Source: Dysgonamonadaceae bacterium (GTDB lineage: Bacteria > Bacteroidota > Bacteroidia > Bacteroidales > Azobacteroidaceae). From it: DNA of 48,864 nucleotides. Position 1 is the stretch's first letter; every line of letters starts with the position of its first letter. Shown piece by piece: positions 35,229 to 43,707 of the stretch. Position numbers and translations under genes: made by a program. The DNA is taken from NCBI GenBank assembly GCA_031289145.1, contig JAITQA010000123.1:1-48864 (forward strand). Reading direction: 5' to 3'. The notes under the pieces were generated by a model that did not search any database, had not been told where the DNA came from, and saw nothing but the letters and a program-made list of their open reading frames with translations.

Positions 35229-37961
35229 ATGGATTTTATAAGAAAACAAATTGATCAAAGAATCGACTTACTGCAAGCAATAGATAATAAAGTCGACTTA
35301 AAAGTTCATTACCAATCAAGGTTTGAATATGTATTGGTTTACCTATTGGCATATTTATGGAATAAAAATGTGTCAAAATTAGAAGATACAACAAAAGAGC
35401 AAGTTTTTCAGGAAATAATTAAACCTTCAATTGGTTCTATTGTAAAATTATGCAGAATACTTGATGTTGATAAAGAGGTTTTAAAAGATAGCAAATTAAG
35501 TAAATCCATAGAAAAATATCCAAAACTAAGGAACGACTATTTAGGGCATGGCTATTCCTTTGAAGATTCAAGCGACTTAATTTCTAATCTAAAGGAGTTA
35601 TACGATAATGTCCTTACTGCAAATTTATCAGCATTATCAGCAAATGTTGATTTGATATATGTACTTACTTTTGACGACCATCTTTATAAGGGTATCAATT
35701 ATAAGTGCGATGGTTCTACAACCCCATGGAGTTGTCCAAAAGATATTTCAGATTTTGAGATTAAAAACTTATATGGCTCCATAGGTATCAATTCCTATTT
35801 TCGCCTTTCGCCTTTCATTGAAATTGTTAACTATGGAAAAGAAATTTATTTTTTCAATGGCATTGAAGAAAAACTACTGGGGAAAGTTAAATATAACAGA
35901 TTGTTAGAAACCGGAGTTATTAATAGGGAGTGGAAAGAGCTTGCAGAGATGAATATTGTTGAGGATGGAATAAAAATAAAAACGAGTAATGGGACAATTC
36001 TAAATGTTTATGAAAATAACTTTAAGAAATACATAAATGTTCTTGAAATTAAGAAAAAAATTACCGATTTTCTCTTAAAAGATAAATCCTCTGTTTGTGC
36101 TACCTTATGGGGGCATGGAGGTGTAGGAAAAACAGCAACTATTCAAAGTATTTGCGAAGATTTAGCAAATGGAGAGAGAAAACAATTTGATTATATTGTT
36201 TTTCTTTCAGCAAAAGATAGAAAATATAATTATCACACTGGAAATATTGAAGAAATAAAAGATTGCATTTCTTCCTTTGATGAGTTAATTAGTGGAATAA
36301 ATAAAGTGATATTTAATTTCGATAATTATGATACTCAACATATTGCTGATTACAAAGGTGTCATGTTATTAGTTATCGATGATTTTGAAACATTCTCAAC
36401 AGAAGAAAAAACAAAAATTGAAAGTTTTATTTCACTTTTGAATCCCAATTTTCATAAGATTATTATTACAACAAGGGCTGCAAATATTAGAATAGGTAAA
36501 GAATTTCAAACTAATGAACTTTCACAAGAAGAAACAAAAAAGTTTTTGCTTGAAGTTATTGAAAATGAGAATTTTGGTAGTGAAGAAATTATACGACGAG
36601 AATTAGAAAATAAAGAAAATCTTCAAAAAATATATGAAATTACTAATGGACGTCCATTATTTATTTTTCAATTTGCTTATGTAATTGGACAAAAAGGATT
36701 TAACGATGCAATAAAGTTCAAAATCAAAGAAGGAGATTCCGCAATTAATTTTTTGTATGGACGTATATACGATTATTTATCTCCAAAAGCTAAAGATTTA
36801 TTTGTAGTGTTAAGTTTATTAGTTAATAATGATGATTTGGTAAATGTAATAGAAAAAGCGCAATACATATTAAACTTAGAACAAGAGTCTGAAACATTCA
36901 AATCTATTGTTGATGAACTGATAAAACTCAGAATAATAAAATTTGCTGATGCGGATAATCGTTTTTTTGAAATTTATTCAAAGGAAATATTCCAAATGAT
37001 GTCGGAATATTTTCAAAAAAGAGACCATATATTTAAAGGAAATTGTGTAAGTCGAAGAGACCAAATAAATAAAGACAAGAATTTAGATATAGAACACTCT
37101 TTATTACTTTCGGCAAATACAAACCGTGTGGCAAAAAATGAAATTGAGGTTATTGATAATTACAAGCAAATAATTAATCGAGCAACAAGTTCATTAGAGG
37201 TAAAACTTGCGGCTATTTTAAATTTAGCGGCATATCTCGTTGTTGATAGAGGAAAAAAAGAAGATGCACTTAAATACCTTGATGATTATAGCCATTATTT
37301 TGACAAAAATGCAAAAAAAGGCAGTTCTGAAAGGAAACAATATGCTACTTTTACAAAAATGTGGGCTTCGTATTATTGGGCAAATGGAACAAAACAGCAA
37401 AAGGAGAAAGCTATTGACATTTTATTTGAATATGCTAAATTTGGATTTGATTATAACAATGATACTGATTTAGAATTGTCGGGGATTTTGCTTCAATATA
37501 ATTCTATTTCCGTAATTTCCGATTGGTTGGATTTAAAAGAGAAAAGTAAATATGATGAAATATCTGATAACGAATTTCGTAGAATAAGAGATAAACAAAA
37601 ACAAAAATGTAAAGATATTCACGACAAACAAGGTGTATTTTTATTCAACAATGTATCTCAAAAGAAACTAACGGATATGGTTGGTGGAGCAAGACAAAAT
37701 ATCATCGCTGGACTATATGCATATATAGAAGTCTTAATGAGATTACAAAAATTTGATGAAATACTACAAATATGCCAATATATATATTATTGTGCACCGA
37801 GTAACTTTCATAAACAATTCAAAAGGAAAGAAGAAAAAATCAAACAGATAACTCGTAAAAATTCTACGTCTTATTATCAAGGTAAAAATAAAAATATTAC
37901 TCTATCCGATTCTGTTTCAGATTTTGGAGAGAGATTGCAACAAGCACTCAATAAAAAATAA
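35229..37961 (+). CDS. HEPN-like/STAND (NB-ARC-type) NTPase, candidate defence sensor-effector
   Basis: A 910-residue multidomain protein. Residues about 1-135 are helical and contain LRNDYLGHG (Arg101, Asn102, His107), an R-x5-H arrangement like the active site of HEPN ribonucleases. Residues about 140-280 form a domain I cannot name. A STAND/NB-ARC P-loop module follows: Walker A WGHGGVGKT (to 302), Walker B VMLLVIDDFE (388-397), sensor-like IIITTRA (411-417) and NGRP (473-476, GLPL-like). From about 500 come a winged-helix-like part and then helical repeats resembling TPRs (about 640-890), the usual ligand-sensing end. This layout of effector, switch and sensor is that of bacterial NLR-like antiphage proteins. 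The helicase gene follows 30 nt later. The coding sequence is strikingly A/T-rich, suggesting horizontal transfer. RNase activity is inferred from the motif alone. Confidence 0.8.
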   Translation: MDFIRKQIDQRIDLLQAIDNKVDLKVHYQSRFEYVLVYLLAYLWNKNVSKLEDTTKEQVFQEIIKPSIGSIVKLCRILDVDKEVLKDSKLSKSIEKYPKLRNDYLGHGYSFEDSSDLISNLKELYDNVLTANLSALSANVDLIYVLTFDDHLYKGINYKCDGSTTPWSCPKDISDFEIKNLYGSIGINSYFRLSPFIEIVNYGKEIYFFNGIEEKLLGKVKYNRLLETGVINREWKELAEMNIVEDGIKIKTSNGTILNVYENNFKKYINVLEIKKKITDFLLKDKSSVCATLWGHGGVGKTATIQSICEDLANGERKQFDYIVFLSAKDRKYNYHTGNIEEIKDCISSFDELISGINKVIFNFDNYDTQHIADYKGVMLLVIDDFETFSTEEKTKIESFISLLNPNFHKIIITTRAANIRIGKEFQTNELSQEETKKFLLEVIENENFGSEEIIRRELENKENLQKIYEITNGRPLFIFQFAYVIGQKGFNDAIKFKIKEGDSAINFLYGRIYDYLSPKAKDLFVVLSLLVNNDDLVNVIEKAQYILNLEQESETFKSIVDELIKLRIIKFADADNRFFEIYSKEIFQMMSEYFQKRDHIFKGNCVSRRDQINKDKNLDIEHSLLLSANTNRVAKNEIEVIDNYKQIINRATSSLEVKLAAILNLAAYLVVDRGKKEDALKYLDDYSHYFDKNAKKGSSERKQYATFTKMWASYYWANGTKQQKEKAIDILFEYAKFGFDYNNDTDLELSGILLQYNSISVISDWLDLKEKSKYDEISDNEFRRIRDKQKQKCKDIHDKQGVFLFNNVSQKKLTDMVGGARQNIIAGLYAYIEVLMRLQKFDEILQICQYIYYCAPSNFHKQFKRKEEKIKQITRKNSTSYYQGKNKNITLSDSVSDFGERLQQALNKK

Positions 37962-37991
37962 TTTATTTCTATCATAGTGAGGACGTAAAAT

Positions 37992-40133
37992 ATGACACTT
38001 CGCGAATCATTCAACACATACACTCTAACAAGCGGACAAAGCGCCCTGCTTAACGAGTTGGAACTTTTTCTCAACGATAAAAGTTCTAACTGTTTTTTGT
38101 TGAAAGGATATGCCGGAACAGGGAAAACTTTTCTTATGAAAGGATTGGCTGATTATTTCAAATCAACAGAACATCCTTTCATTCTGGCTGCACCAACAGG
38201 TCGGGCGGCAAAAGTAATTTATAGAAGGACAAAATCAAAGGCATATACCATTCATAAAACTATTTATTCAAACGACGATATTCAAGAATATAGGACAACG
38301 GATTTGGATGGAAGCGAAACCTTCAAATTCTATTACAGTCTTAAAAATAATACTGACAATGCAAACACTGTCTATATTGTTGATGAAGCGTCTATGGTAT
38401 CCGACACCTATTCGGAAGGGGAATTTTTTAGATTTGGTTCCGGATTCTTATTGACCGATTTCTTGAAATACATCAATTTCGATAATAATGAACATAATAA
38501 AAAACTGATATTTATAGGGGATAATGCACAGCTACCTCCTGTAAACATGAATTTTTCCCCTGCTTTGAACGAGCGTTATTTAACAGATAAATATCATATC
38601 CGTGTTAGAAGTTTCGAGCTGACAGAAGTAGTAAGACAACAAAAAGACAGTGGAATACTCCAAAATGCTACCAAAATACGGGATGCGATTAAAGAAAATG
38701 TTTTTAATCAAATCAACGTCAAAACTGATTATGCAGATACAAAACATGTCGAACATGCTGGTTTATTGGCAACATATTTGCAAGCATGCCATAATCAAAT
38801 TGATGAAGATACAATCATAATTGCACATTCTAATTCATCGGTGAAAGAATATAATGATTTTGTTCGCAATCATTTTTTTCCAAACCAAGCAACTGTTACC
38901 ACAAACGACAGATTGATATTAGTCCATAACAATTATAACTATGAAATAGAACTATTGAATGGCGATTTTGGAAAGGTTGTTGAAGTAAATGCAAAGAATG
39001 AAACAAGGACAATTACACTGAAAAAGAAACTAAATAATGGTAAAGTTAAGGAACTCAATGTGCTAATAACATTTAGAGAAGTCACGGTTGAATTTACGGA
39101 TGTAGAAGATAGAATATTCCGAATACCTTGTAAGATTATTGAAAATCTATTATACTCAAAAGAACGAGATTTGAGTTCAGATGAGTTAAAAGCTTTATAT
39201 ATTGATTTCAAAATTCGCAATTCCAATCTCAAACCGGGAACGAAAGCATTTAAAGATGCGTTACGGTCCGACAAATATTTCAATGCACTTCGTGTCAAAT
39301 TTGGATATGCCATAACTTGCCATAAGGCGCAAGGTGGGGAATGGAAGCAGACGTTTGTTAATTGTAAAGCCTCAATGGGTTATTTTAATGCCTCTTATTA
39401 TCGTTGGCTTTATACGGCATTGACGAGAGCAAAAGAGATTTTATATACGCTTGATGAACCTCACTTTGGCATAGAAAGCACAATAAAACCACCTAAAACA
39501 GAAAACATGGTTACAAGGGCAGATTTAATTGTACTAAAATCTGAATTATTAGAATCGGCTCAATCTTTTAATTTCTCAGAAAACCAAGAGCATCTGAAAA
39601 ATATTTGTTATGTGATTTCAGATTTGATTAAAGATGAAGGGATTGTCATAGAAAGTATTGTTCATTATCAATTTTGCGAAGATTATGTTTTCAGCAAAGG
39701 GGAAGAGAACATCTTGTTTAAAATTTACTATAATAGTAAATTTCTGATTAGTAATATTCAGAAGCCTGTTGCTAATAATGATTGGATTGAATTATTATAT
39801 TCTAAATTACAAATCATAGTAGGCAAAACAATTGTGAGTGATAAAGGGAGTGATGTGCAAATTCAAAAAGAATTTGAGTTTTCTGAAAAATTCTTGCAAG
39901 ATTTTCATAGCCATGTTATTTCAAAAGTGCAATCGGAAAATATCCTTGTAGAAGATATTATACAAAATCAATGGATGCAAAAATATATTTTTAAACAAGG
40001 GAGTTTTATTGCAGAAATTGATTTTTACTATAATGGGAAAAAGCAATTTAGCAGAATTGTTCCGCTGCCACAAAAAAGTACTTCCAAAGAATTATTAAAC
40101 AAAATTGTTGAATGTATTGGAATAATAAAATAA
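37992..40133 (+). CDS. RecD-like SF1 helicase/ATPase, partner of the HEPN-STAND protein
   Basis: 713 residues. Residues 1-530 are a superfamily 1 helicase of the RecD/Pif1-like branch: motif I GYAGTGKTFL (39-48), Ia AAPTGRAAKV, motif II YIVDEASMV (128-136), motif III FIGDNAQLPPV, LTEVVRQ (motif IV region), AITCHKAQGGEW (motif V) and YRWLYTALTRAKE (motif VI). The C-terminal 180 residues are an unassigned extension with two similar strand-rich segments (VFSKGEENILFKIYYNSKF and IFKQGSFIAEIDFYYNGK), suggesting an internal duplication of a small domain. All ATPase motifs look intact, so activity is expected. It is co-directional with and 30 nt after the STAND gene, with no promoter between, and shares its A/T-rich composition. 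A role in unwinding or sensing foreign DNA is inference. Confidence 0.82.
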   Translation: MTLRESFNTYTLTSGQSALLNELELFLNDKSSNCFLLKGYAGTGKTFLMKGLADYFKSTEHPFILAAPTGRAAKVIYRRTKSKAYTIHKTIYSNDDIQEYRTTDLDGSETFKFYYSLKNNTDNANTVYIVDEASMVSDTYSEGEFFRFGSGFLLTDFLKYINFDNNEHNKKLIFIGDNAQLPPVNMNFSPALNERYLTDKYHIRVRSFELTEVVRQQKDSGILQNATKIRDAIKENVFNQINVKTDYADTKHVEHAGLLATYLQACHNQIDEDTIIIAHSNSSVKEYNDFVRNHFFPNQATVTTNDRLILVHNNYNYEIELLNGDFGKVVEVNAKNETRTITLKKKLNNGKVKELNVLITFREVTVEFTDVEDRIFRIPCKIIENLLYSKERDLSSDELKALYIDFKIRNSNLKPGTKAFKDALRSDKYFNALRVKFGYAITCHKAQGGEWKQTFVNCKASMGYFNASYYRWLYTALTRAKEILYTLDEPHFGIESTIKPPKTENMVTRADLIVLKSELLESAQSFNFSENQEHLKNICYVISDLIKDEGIVIESIVHYQFCEDYVFSKGEENILFKIYYNSKFLISNIQKPVANNDWIELLYSKLQIIVGKTIVSDKGSDVQIQKEFEFSEKFLQDFHSHVISKVQSENILVEDIIQNQWMQKYIFKQGSFIAEIDFYYNGKKQFSRIVPLPQKSTSKELLNKIVECIGIIK

Positions 40134-40253
40134 ATAGCGAATTGAGAAAGGTAATATCCGGTAAGTTGAAATTGAAAGATTATGAAAAAGATACTTTACA
40201 TGGCAAGTATTTACCCGTAAAAACTTGCCATGTAATTTAAAAATGACATATAT
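40134..40253. promoter_or_regulatory. abiE control region with nested palindrome
   Basis: TTACATGGCAAGT (40196-40208) and its exact reverse complement (40223-40235) flank a 14-nt centre that contains a second palindrome, TTTACCCGTAAA. The outer arms end 18 nt before the abiEi ATG. AbiEi-type antitoxins are known to repress their own operon by binding inverted repeats upstream, so this is the likely operator. No clear TAnnTTTG element is seen. Confidence 0.6.
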
Positions 40254-40973
40254 ATGCTTGACATAATTAAAAACAAAATAGAAAAATTAGCGCCCGGATA
40301 CGTATTTACCGCCGATGAATTTGATGTTACGGTAAAAAGTCCGACGAACGTCAGCAGAATCCTCAATGGTTTTGTTGAAGAAGGCATTTTGCGCAAGTTG
40401 TCGAAAGGACGTTTCTATAAACCGGTAATCGGTAAATTCGGTGAATTACCTCCCGATGATTATGAAGTAGTGAAAGATTTGCTCGTCGAAAGAGGCAAAT
40501 TGATTGGCTATATTACCGGTTATACGGCTTTCAATGAGTTGGGATTAACTACGCAAGTGCCTTTTGCTTTGCAAATAGGAACTTACGATGAGAAAAAAGC
40601 AATCAAAAGAGGCGCATACCGGATTGGCTTTATCAAACAAAGAAATACGATTATAAAAGACAATATTCCGTTGCTGAAACTACTTGATTGTTTGCGTTTT
40701 TTCAAAATTATTCCCGATGTAATGCCCGATGTTGCTTGCAGGCGATTGCTTTATTTGTTATCGCAATTGGATGATAATCAAAGAAATAAATTGAAAAAAT
40801 TAGCGCTCAAATACACTCCTCAAACGATTGCTCTTTTGGGCGCCATGCTTGAAGCGCTTAATCCGCAAGAGGATACAATCGCTCTTTTCAAAATACTCAA
40901 TCCGATGACGACTTATAAACTCGGAATATCAAATACAATATTGTCTAATCAAAAAAAATGGAATATCCGATGA
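40254..40973 (+). CDS. AbiEi-like antitoxin/transcriptional repressor (DUF6088-type)
   Basis: 239 residues. The N-terminal winged-helix segment shows PGYVFTADEFDVTVKSPTNV and LNGFVEEGILRKLSKGRFYK, the DNA-binding part of AbiEi-family antitoxins. The middle part (GYITGYTAFNELGLTTQVPF) is the usual 'YxTGxxALxxLGL' region, followed by a helical C-terminus. In type IV toxin-antitoxin systems AbiEi represses the operon and counteracts the AbiEii nucleotidyltransferase without direct contact. Its stop overlaps the next start in ATGA. It is preceded by a nested palindrome that fits its operator. Confidence 0.85.
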   Translation: MLDIIKNKIEKLAPGYVFTADEFDVTVKSPTNVSRILNGFVEEGILRKLSKGRFYKPVIGKFGELPPDDYEVVKDLLVERGKLIGYITGYTAFNELGLTTQVPFALQIGTYDEKKAIKRGAYRIGFIKQRNTIIKDNIPLLKLLDCLRFFKIIPDVMPDVACRRLLYLLSQLDDNQRNKLKKLALKYTPQTIALLGAMLEALNPQEDTIALFKILNPMTTYKLGISNTILSNQKKWNIR

Positions 40974-41929
40974 AACTACATCAACATACTCAGGATTTTA
41001 TCGAACTCGTCAAATTGACTGCAAATCATTTCAATATCGCTACCGGATTTATTGAAAAGGATTATTGGATTACATTGATTTTGTGTAGATTATCACAATC
41101 TACCAATAGTAAAAATGTCGTTTTCAAAGGTGGAACTTCGCTCTCAAAAGGTTACCGGCTTGTCAATCGTTTTTCGGAAGATATTGATTTGGCTATGATT
41201 AACGAAAACTTAAGTGGAAATGCGTTGAAGACAAAAATTCGCACTATTGAGAAAGAAATCACAGCGGAATTGACCGAAATTGTTGAGCCATATCTTACAA
41301 GTAAAGGTTCTATGTATCGTAAATCTTTATTTTCTTATCCGTCAATTATTACGGATATAGCCAATACTCCTAAACGAATTATTGTTGAAATCAATGCCTT
41401 TGCTAATCCATATCCTTTTGTACAACAAGGAATTACTTCTTTTATTACTGAATATCTTAAAGTTACAAATCAAGAGGAAGCGATTGAACAATATCAATTA
41501 CAGCCTTTTTCATTAAACATTTTGGACAAACGCCGGACAATAGTTGAGAAGTTGGTGTCGCTTATTCGCTTTTCATTTTCTGAAGACACATCTAAGGCAA
41601 TTGCTTCTAAGATTCGTCACTTTTATGATTTATATTATTTAGCAACTGATGCAGAATGTGCGCAATACATTCAGTCCGATGATTTTCAAAAAGATTTATC
41701 CGAATTGGTTACTCATGACCAATTGACATTTGACGAGCCAACAGGTTGGCAAACAAAAAGTATTTCAGAATCGCCCTTGGTAACAAACTTTCCTGCAATT
41801 TGGGAAAACGTGCGTTTTGTTTATCAGAATGAGTTGACCACATTGGCGTTTTCGGAAATTCCCAATGACAAATTGGTATTGAAAATTTTTATGAACATAA
41901 TGCAGCATATAAAACTGTGCCAGAGGTAA
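40970..41929 (+). CDS. AbiEii/AbiGii-family nucleotidyltransferase toxin
   Basis: 319 residues from ATG 40970, which overlaps the antitoxin stop as ATGA; an earlier in-frame ATG at 40958 is possible. Visible motifs are IEKDYWITLIL, the nucleotidyltransferase core VFKGGTSLSKGYRLVNRFSE followed by DIDLAM (Gly-Ser/Thr and Asp-x-Asp-type metal ligands), and DKRRTIVEKLVSLIR and KIRHFYDLYYL further on, all typical of AbiEii. Members block growth by modifying RNA, for example tRNA 3' ends, which can abort phage infection. All core residues appear present, so it is probably functional. Confidence 0.88.
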   Translation: MKLHQHTQDFIELVKLTANHFNIATGFIEKDYWITLILCRLSQSTNSKNVVFKGGTSLSKGYRLVNRFSEDIDLAMINENLSGNALKTKIRTIEKEITAELTEIVEPYLTSKGSMYRKSLFSYPSIITDIANTPKRIIVEINAFANPYPFVQQGITSFITEYLKVTNQEEAIEQYQLQPFSLNILDKRRTIVEKLVSLIRFSFSEDTSKAIASKIRHFYDLYYLATDAECAQYIQSDDFQKDLSELVTHDQLTFDEPTGWQTKSISESPLVTNFPAIWENVRFVYQNELTTLAFSEIPNDKLVLKIFMNIMQHIKLCQR

Positions 41930-41968
41930 TTTAGCTTGATGCTATTTGAACATTATAAAAATTAGTTT

Positions 41969-41976
41969 TACCTTTG
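41969..41976 (+). promoter_or_regulatory. -7 element before a mini-ORF
   Basis: TACCTTTG at 41969-41976 fits TAnnTTTG and lies 20 nt before the ATG at 41996. Confidence 0.45.
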
Positions 41977-41995
41977 TAGCAAGTTATTTGAAACA

Positions 41996-42085
41996 ATGGC
42001 AAAACGCAGCAAGCGAGAGAACTTCACTCGTTTCCAAATCGTTACCCATTTATGCTTTTCTTTTGAGCAGAAAATTGTTTTTTAG
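41996..42085 (+). CDS. Mini-ORF (29 aa), possible leader peptide
   Basis: Begins MAKRSKRENFTRFQIVTH, then a short hydrophobic run and stop. It is basic at the N-terminus and spans the right copy of the 21-bp repeat (42029-42049), so RFQIVTH is encoded by the repeat. The left repeat read in the corresponding frame gives RFQTVTH without a start codon nearby. It may be a small expressed peptide, the relic of a gene cut by integration, or chance. I do not recognise the family. Confidence 0.25.
   Translation: MAKRSKRENFTRFQIVTHLCFSFEQKIVF
42029..42049 (+). repeat. Right copy of the 21-bp direct repeat (candidate attachment site)
   Basis: CGTTTCCAAATCGTTACCCAT differs at one base from the copy at 34532-34552. 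It lies about 100 nt after the end of abiEii and just before the housekeeping gene guaA, marking the other border of the island. Confidence 0.5.
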
Positions 42086-42107
42086 GGGGTTGAAAGAAAT
42101 TTTTTTG

Positions 42108-42115
42108 TAAATTTG
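42108..42115 (+). promoter_or_regulatory. -7 element of guaA
   Basis: TAAATTTG fits TAnnTTTG and lies 37 nt before the guaA ATG. The best TTG upstream (42090-42092) is only 15 nt away, shorter than ideal. Confidence 0.45.
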
Positions 42116-42152
42116 CAGACAATTAAACAATAGCTATTAATCATTATGCATT

Positions 42153-43673
42153 ATGCCGGAAAAAATTATCATTCTTGATTTCGGTTCTCAGACCACCCAG
42201 TTGATTGCCCGCCGTTTACGGGAATTGAACGAATATTGCGAAATTGTTCCTTATAACAAGTTTCCCACAAGCGACGAACAGATTGTCGGCGTGATTCTCT
42301 CCGGGAGTCCGTTTTCGGTGAATGACCCGGAAGCCTTTCAACCGGATTTGTCGGCCATTCGCGGAAAATATCCTGTCCTCGGTATTTGTTACGGAGCACA
42401 ATACCTCGCGTATGCTTCCGGCGGGAAAGTAGAAAAAGGCGATTCGAGGGAGTATGGACGGGCGATGCTTTCGCCTGTCGTTCCGGACGATTTATTAATG
42501 AAAAATATCGGAAAAAATTCACAAGTCTGGATGTCTCATGGGGATACGATTACTGTCATCCCGGATAATTTCACGATTGTCGCCGGGACGGAAGATGTGA
42601 AAGCCGCCGCTTATCGCATCGAAGGGGAAAAAACCTGGGGCGTACAGTTCCATCCGGAAGTCTTTCATACTGAAATAGGAATGACGATTTTGGATAATTT
42701 CCTGACTATCTGCGGAGCCAAAAGAGACTGGACGCCGGCTTCTTTTATTGAGACCACTGTCGGAAAGTTGAAAGTGCAATTGGGCGACGACAAAGTAATA
42801 CTGGCGCTTTCGGGCGGCGTGGATTCGTCGGTCAGCGCGGTACTTCTGCACAAGGCCATCGGAAAAAACCTGACCTGTATCTTTGTCGACAACGGTCTGC
42901 TCCGGAAAAATGAATTTGAAAAAGTGATTGCCGATTACCAACACTTGGGGTTGAATGTAATCGGAATCGACGCCAAAGAACATTTTTACAAGGAATTGAA
43001 AGGCGTAAGCGACCCGGAGCAAAAGCGCAAAATAATCGGAAAAGGGTTTATTACTGTTTTCGACCGGGAAGCCCAAAAACGCAAAGACATCAAATGGTTG
43101 GCGCAAGGCACTATTTATCCGGATATTATCGAATCGTTGTCTATCACCGGAACCACCATCAAATCGCATCATAATGTGGGTGGCCTTCCGGAAAAGATGA
43201 ACCTGAAATTGGTCGAACCCTTGCGTTTACTGTTCAAGGACGAAGTTCGGAAAGTGGGACGGGAATTAGGTATGAATGCGCATTTAATCAAGCGCCACCC
43301 TTTCCCGGGACCGGGCTTAGGCGTTCGTATTCTGGGAGATATAACACCGGAAAAGGTACGGATTCTTCAGGATGCCGATGCTATTTTCATCTCCGGATTG
43401 CGTGAGTGGAATCTTTATGATGCGGTGTGGCAGGCAGGCGTAATCCTGTTACCCGTTCAGTCGGTCGGTGTTATGGGTGATGAGCGGACTTACGAAAATG
43501 CCGTTGCATTGCGTGCGGTTACCTCTACCGATGCCATGACCGCCGATTGGGCGCATTTGCCGTATGAATTTCTGTCCAAAATTTCCAATGAAATAATCAA
43601 TAAGGTGCGCGGTGTAAACCGGGTTGTTTACGACATCAGTTCCAAACCGCCGGCGACGATTGAATGGGAGTGA
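42153..43673 (+). CDS. guaA: GMP synthase (glutamine-hydrolysing)
   Basis: Converts XMP to GMP using glutamine and ATP. The N-terminal class I amidotransferase has the nucleophile elbow [10 protein letters not shown] and [10 protein letters not shown] (His, Glu). The ATP-pyrophosphatase domain has [20 protein letters not shown] (P-loop), and the dimerisation domain ends [17 protein letters not shown], a universal GuaA C-terminus. 506 residues is normal. It lies just outside the accessory island. Confidence 0.98.
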   Translation: MPEKIIILDFGSQTTQLIARRLRELNEYCEIVPYNKFPTSDEQIVGVILSGSPFSVNDPEAFQPDLSAIRGKYPVLGICYGAQYLAYASGGKVEKGDSREYGRAMLSPVVPDDLLMKNIGKNSQVWMSHGDTITVIPDNFTIVAGTEDVKAAAYRIEGEKTWGVQFHPEVFHTEIGMTILDNFLTICGAKRDWTPASFIETTVGKLKVQLGDDKVILALSGGVDSSVSAVLLHKAIGKNLTCIFVDNGLLRKNEFEKVIADYQHLGLNVIGIDAKEHFYKELKGVSDPEQKRKIIGKGFITVFDREAQKRKDIKWLAQGTIYPDIIESLSITGTTIKSHHNVGGLPEKMNLKLVEPLRLLFKDEVRKVGRELGMNAHLIKRHPFPGPGLGVRILGDITPEKVRILQDADAIFISGLREWNLYDAVWQAGVILLPVQSVGVMGDERTYENAVALRAVTSTDAMTADWAHLPYEFLSKISNEIINKVRGVNRVVYDISSKPPATIEWE

Positions 43674-43707
43674 GACTAATAAGGTAAAAGGTAAAAATTA
43701 AGAACGA

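Noticed and set aside
35229-36000. TIR, Schlafen or kinase effector at the N-terminus of the STAND protein
   Set aside because: No catalytic motifs of these families are visible; only the HEPN-like R-x5-H fits.
42519-43172. 217-codon open frame opposite guaA
   Set aside because: Antisense to invariant GuaA motifs, with no recognisable protein features.
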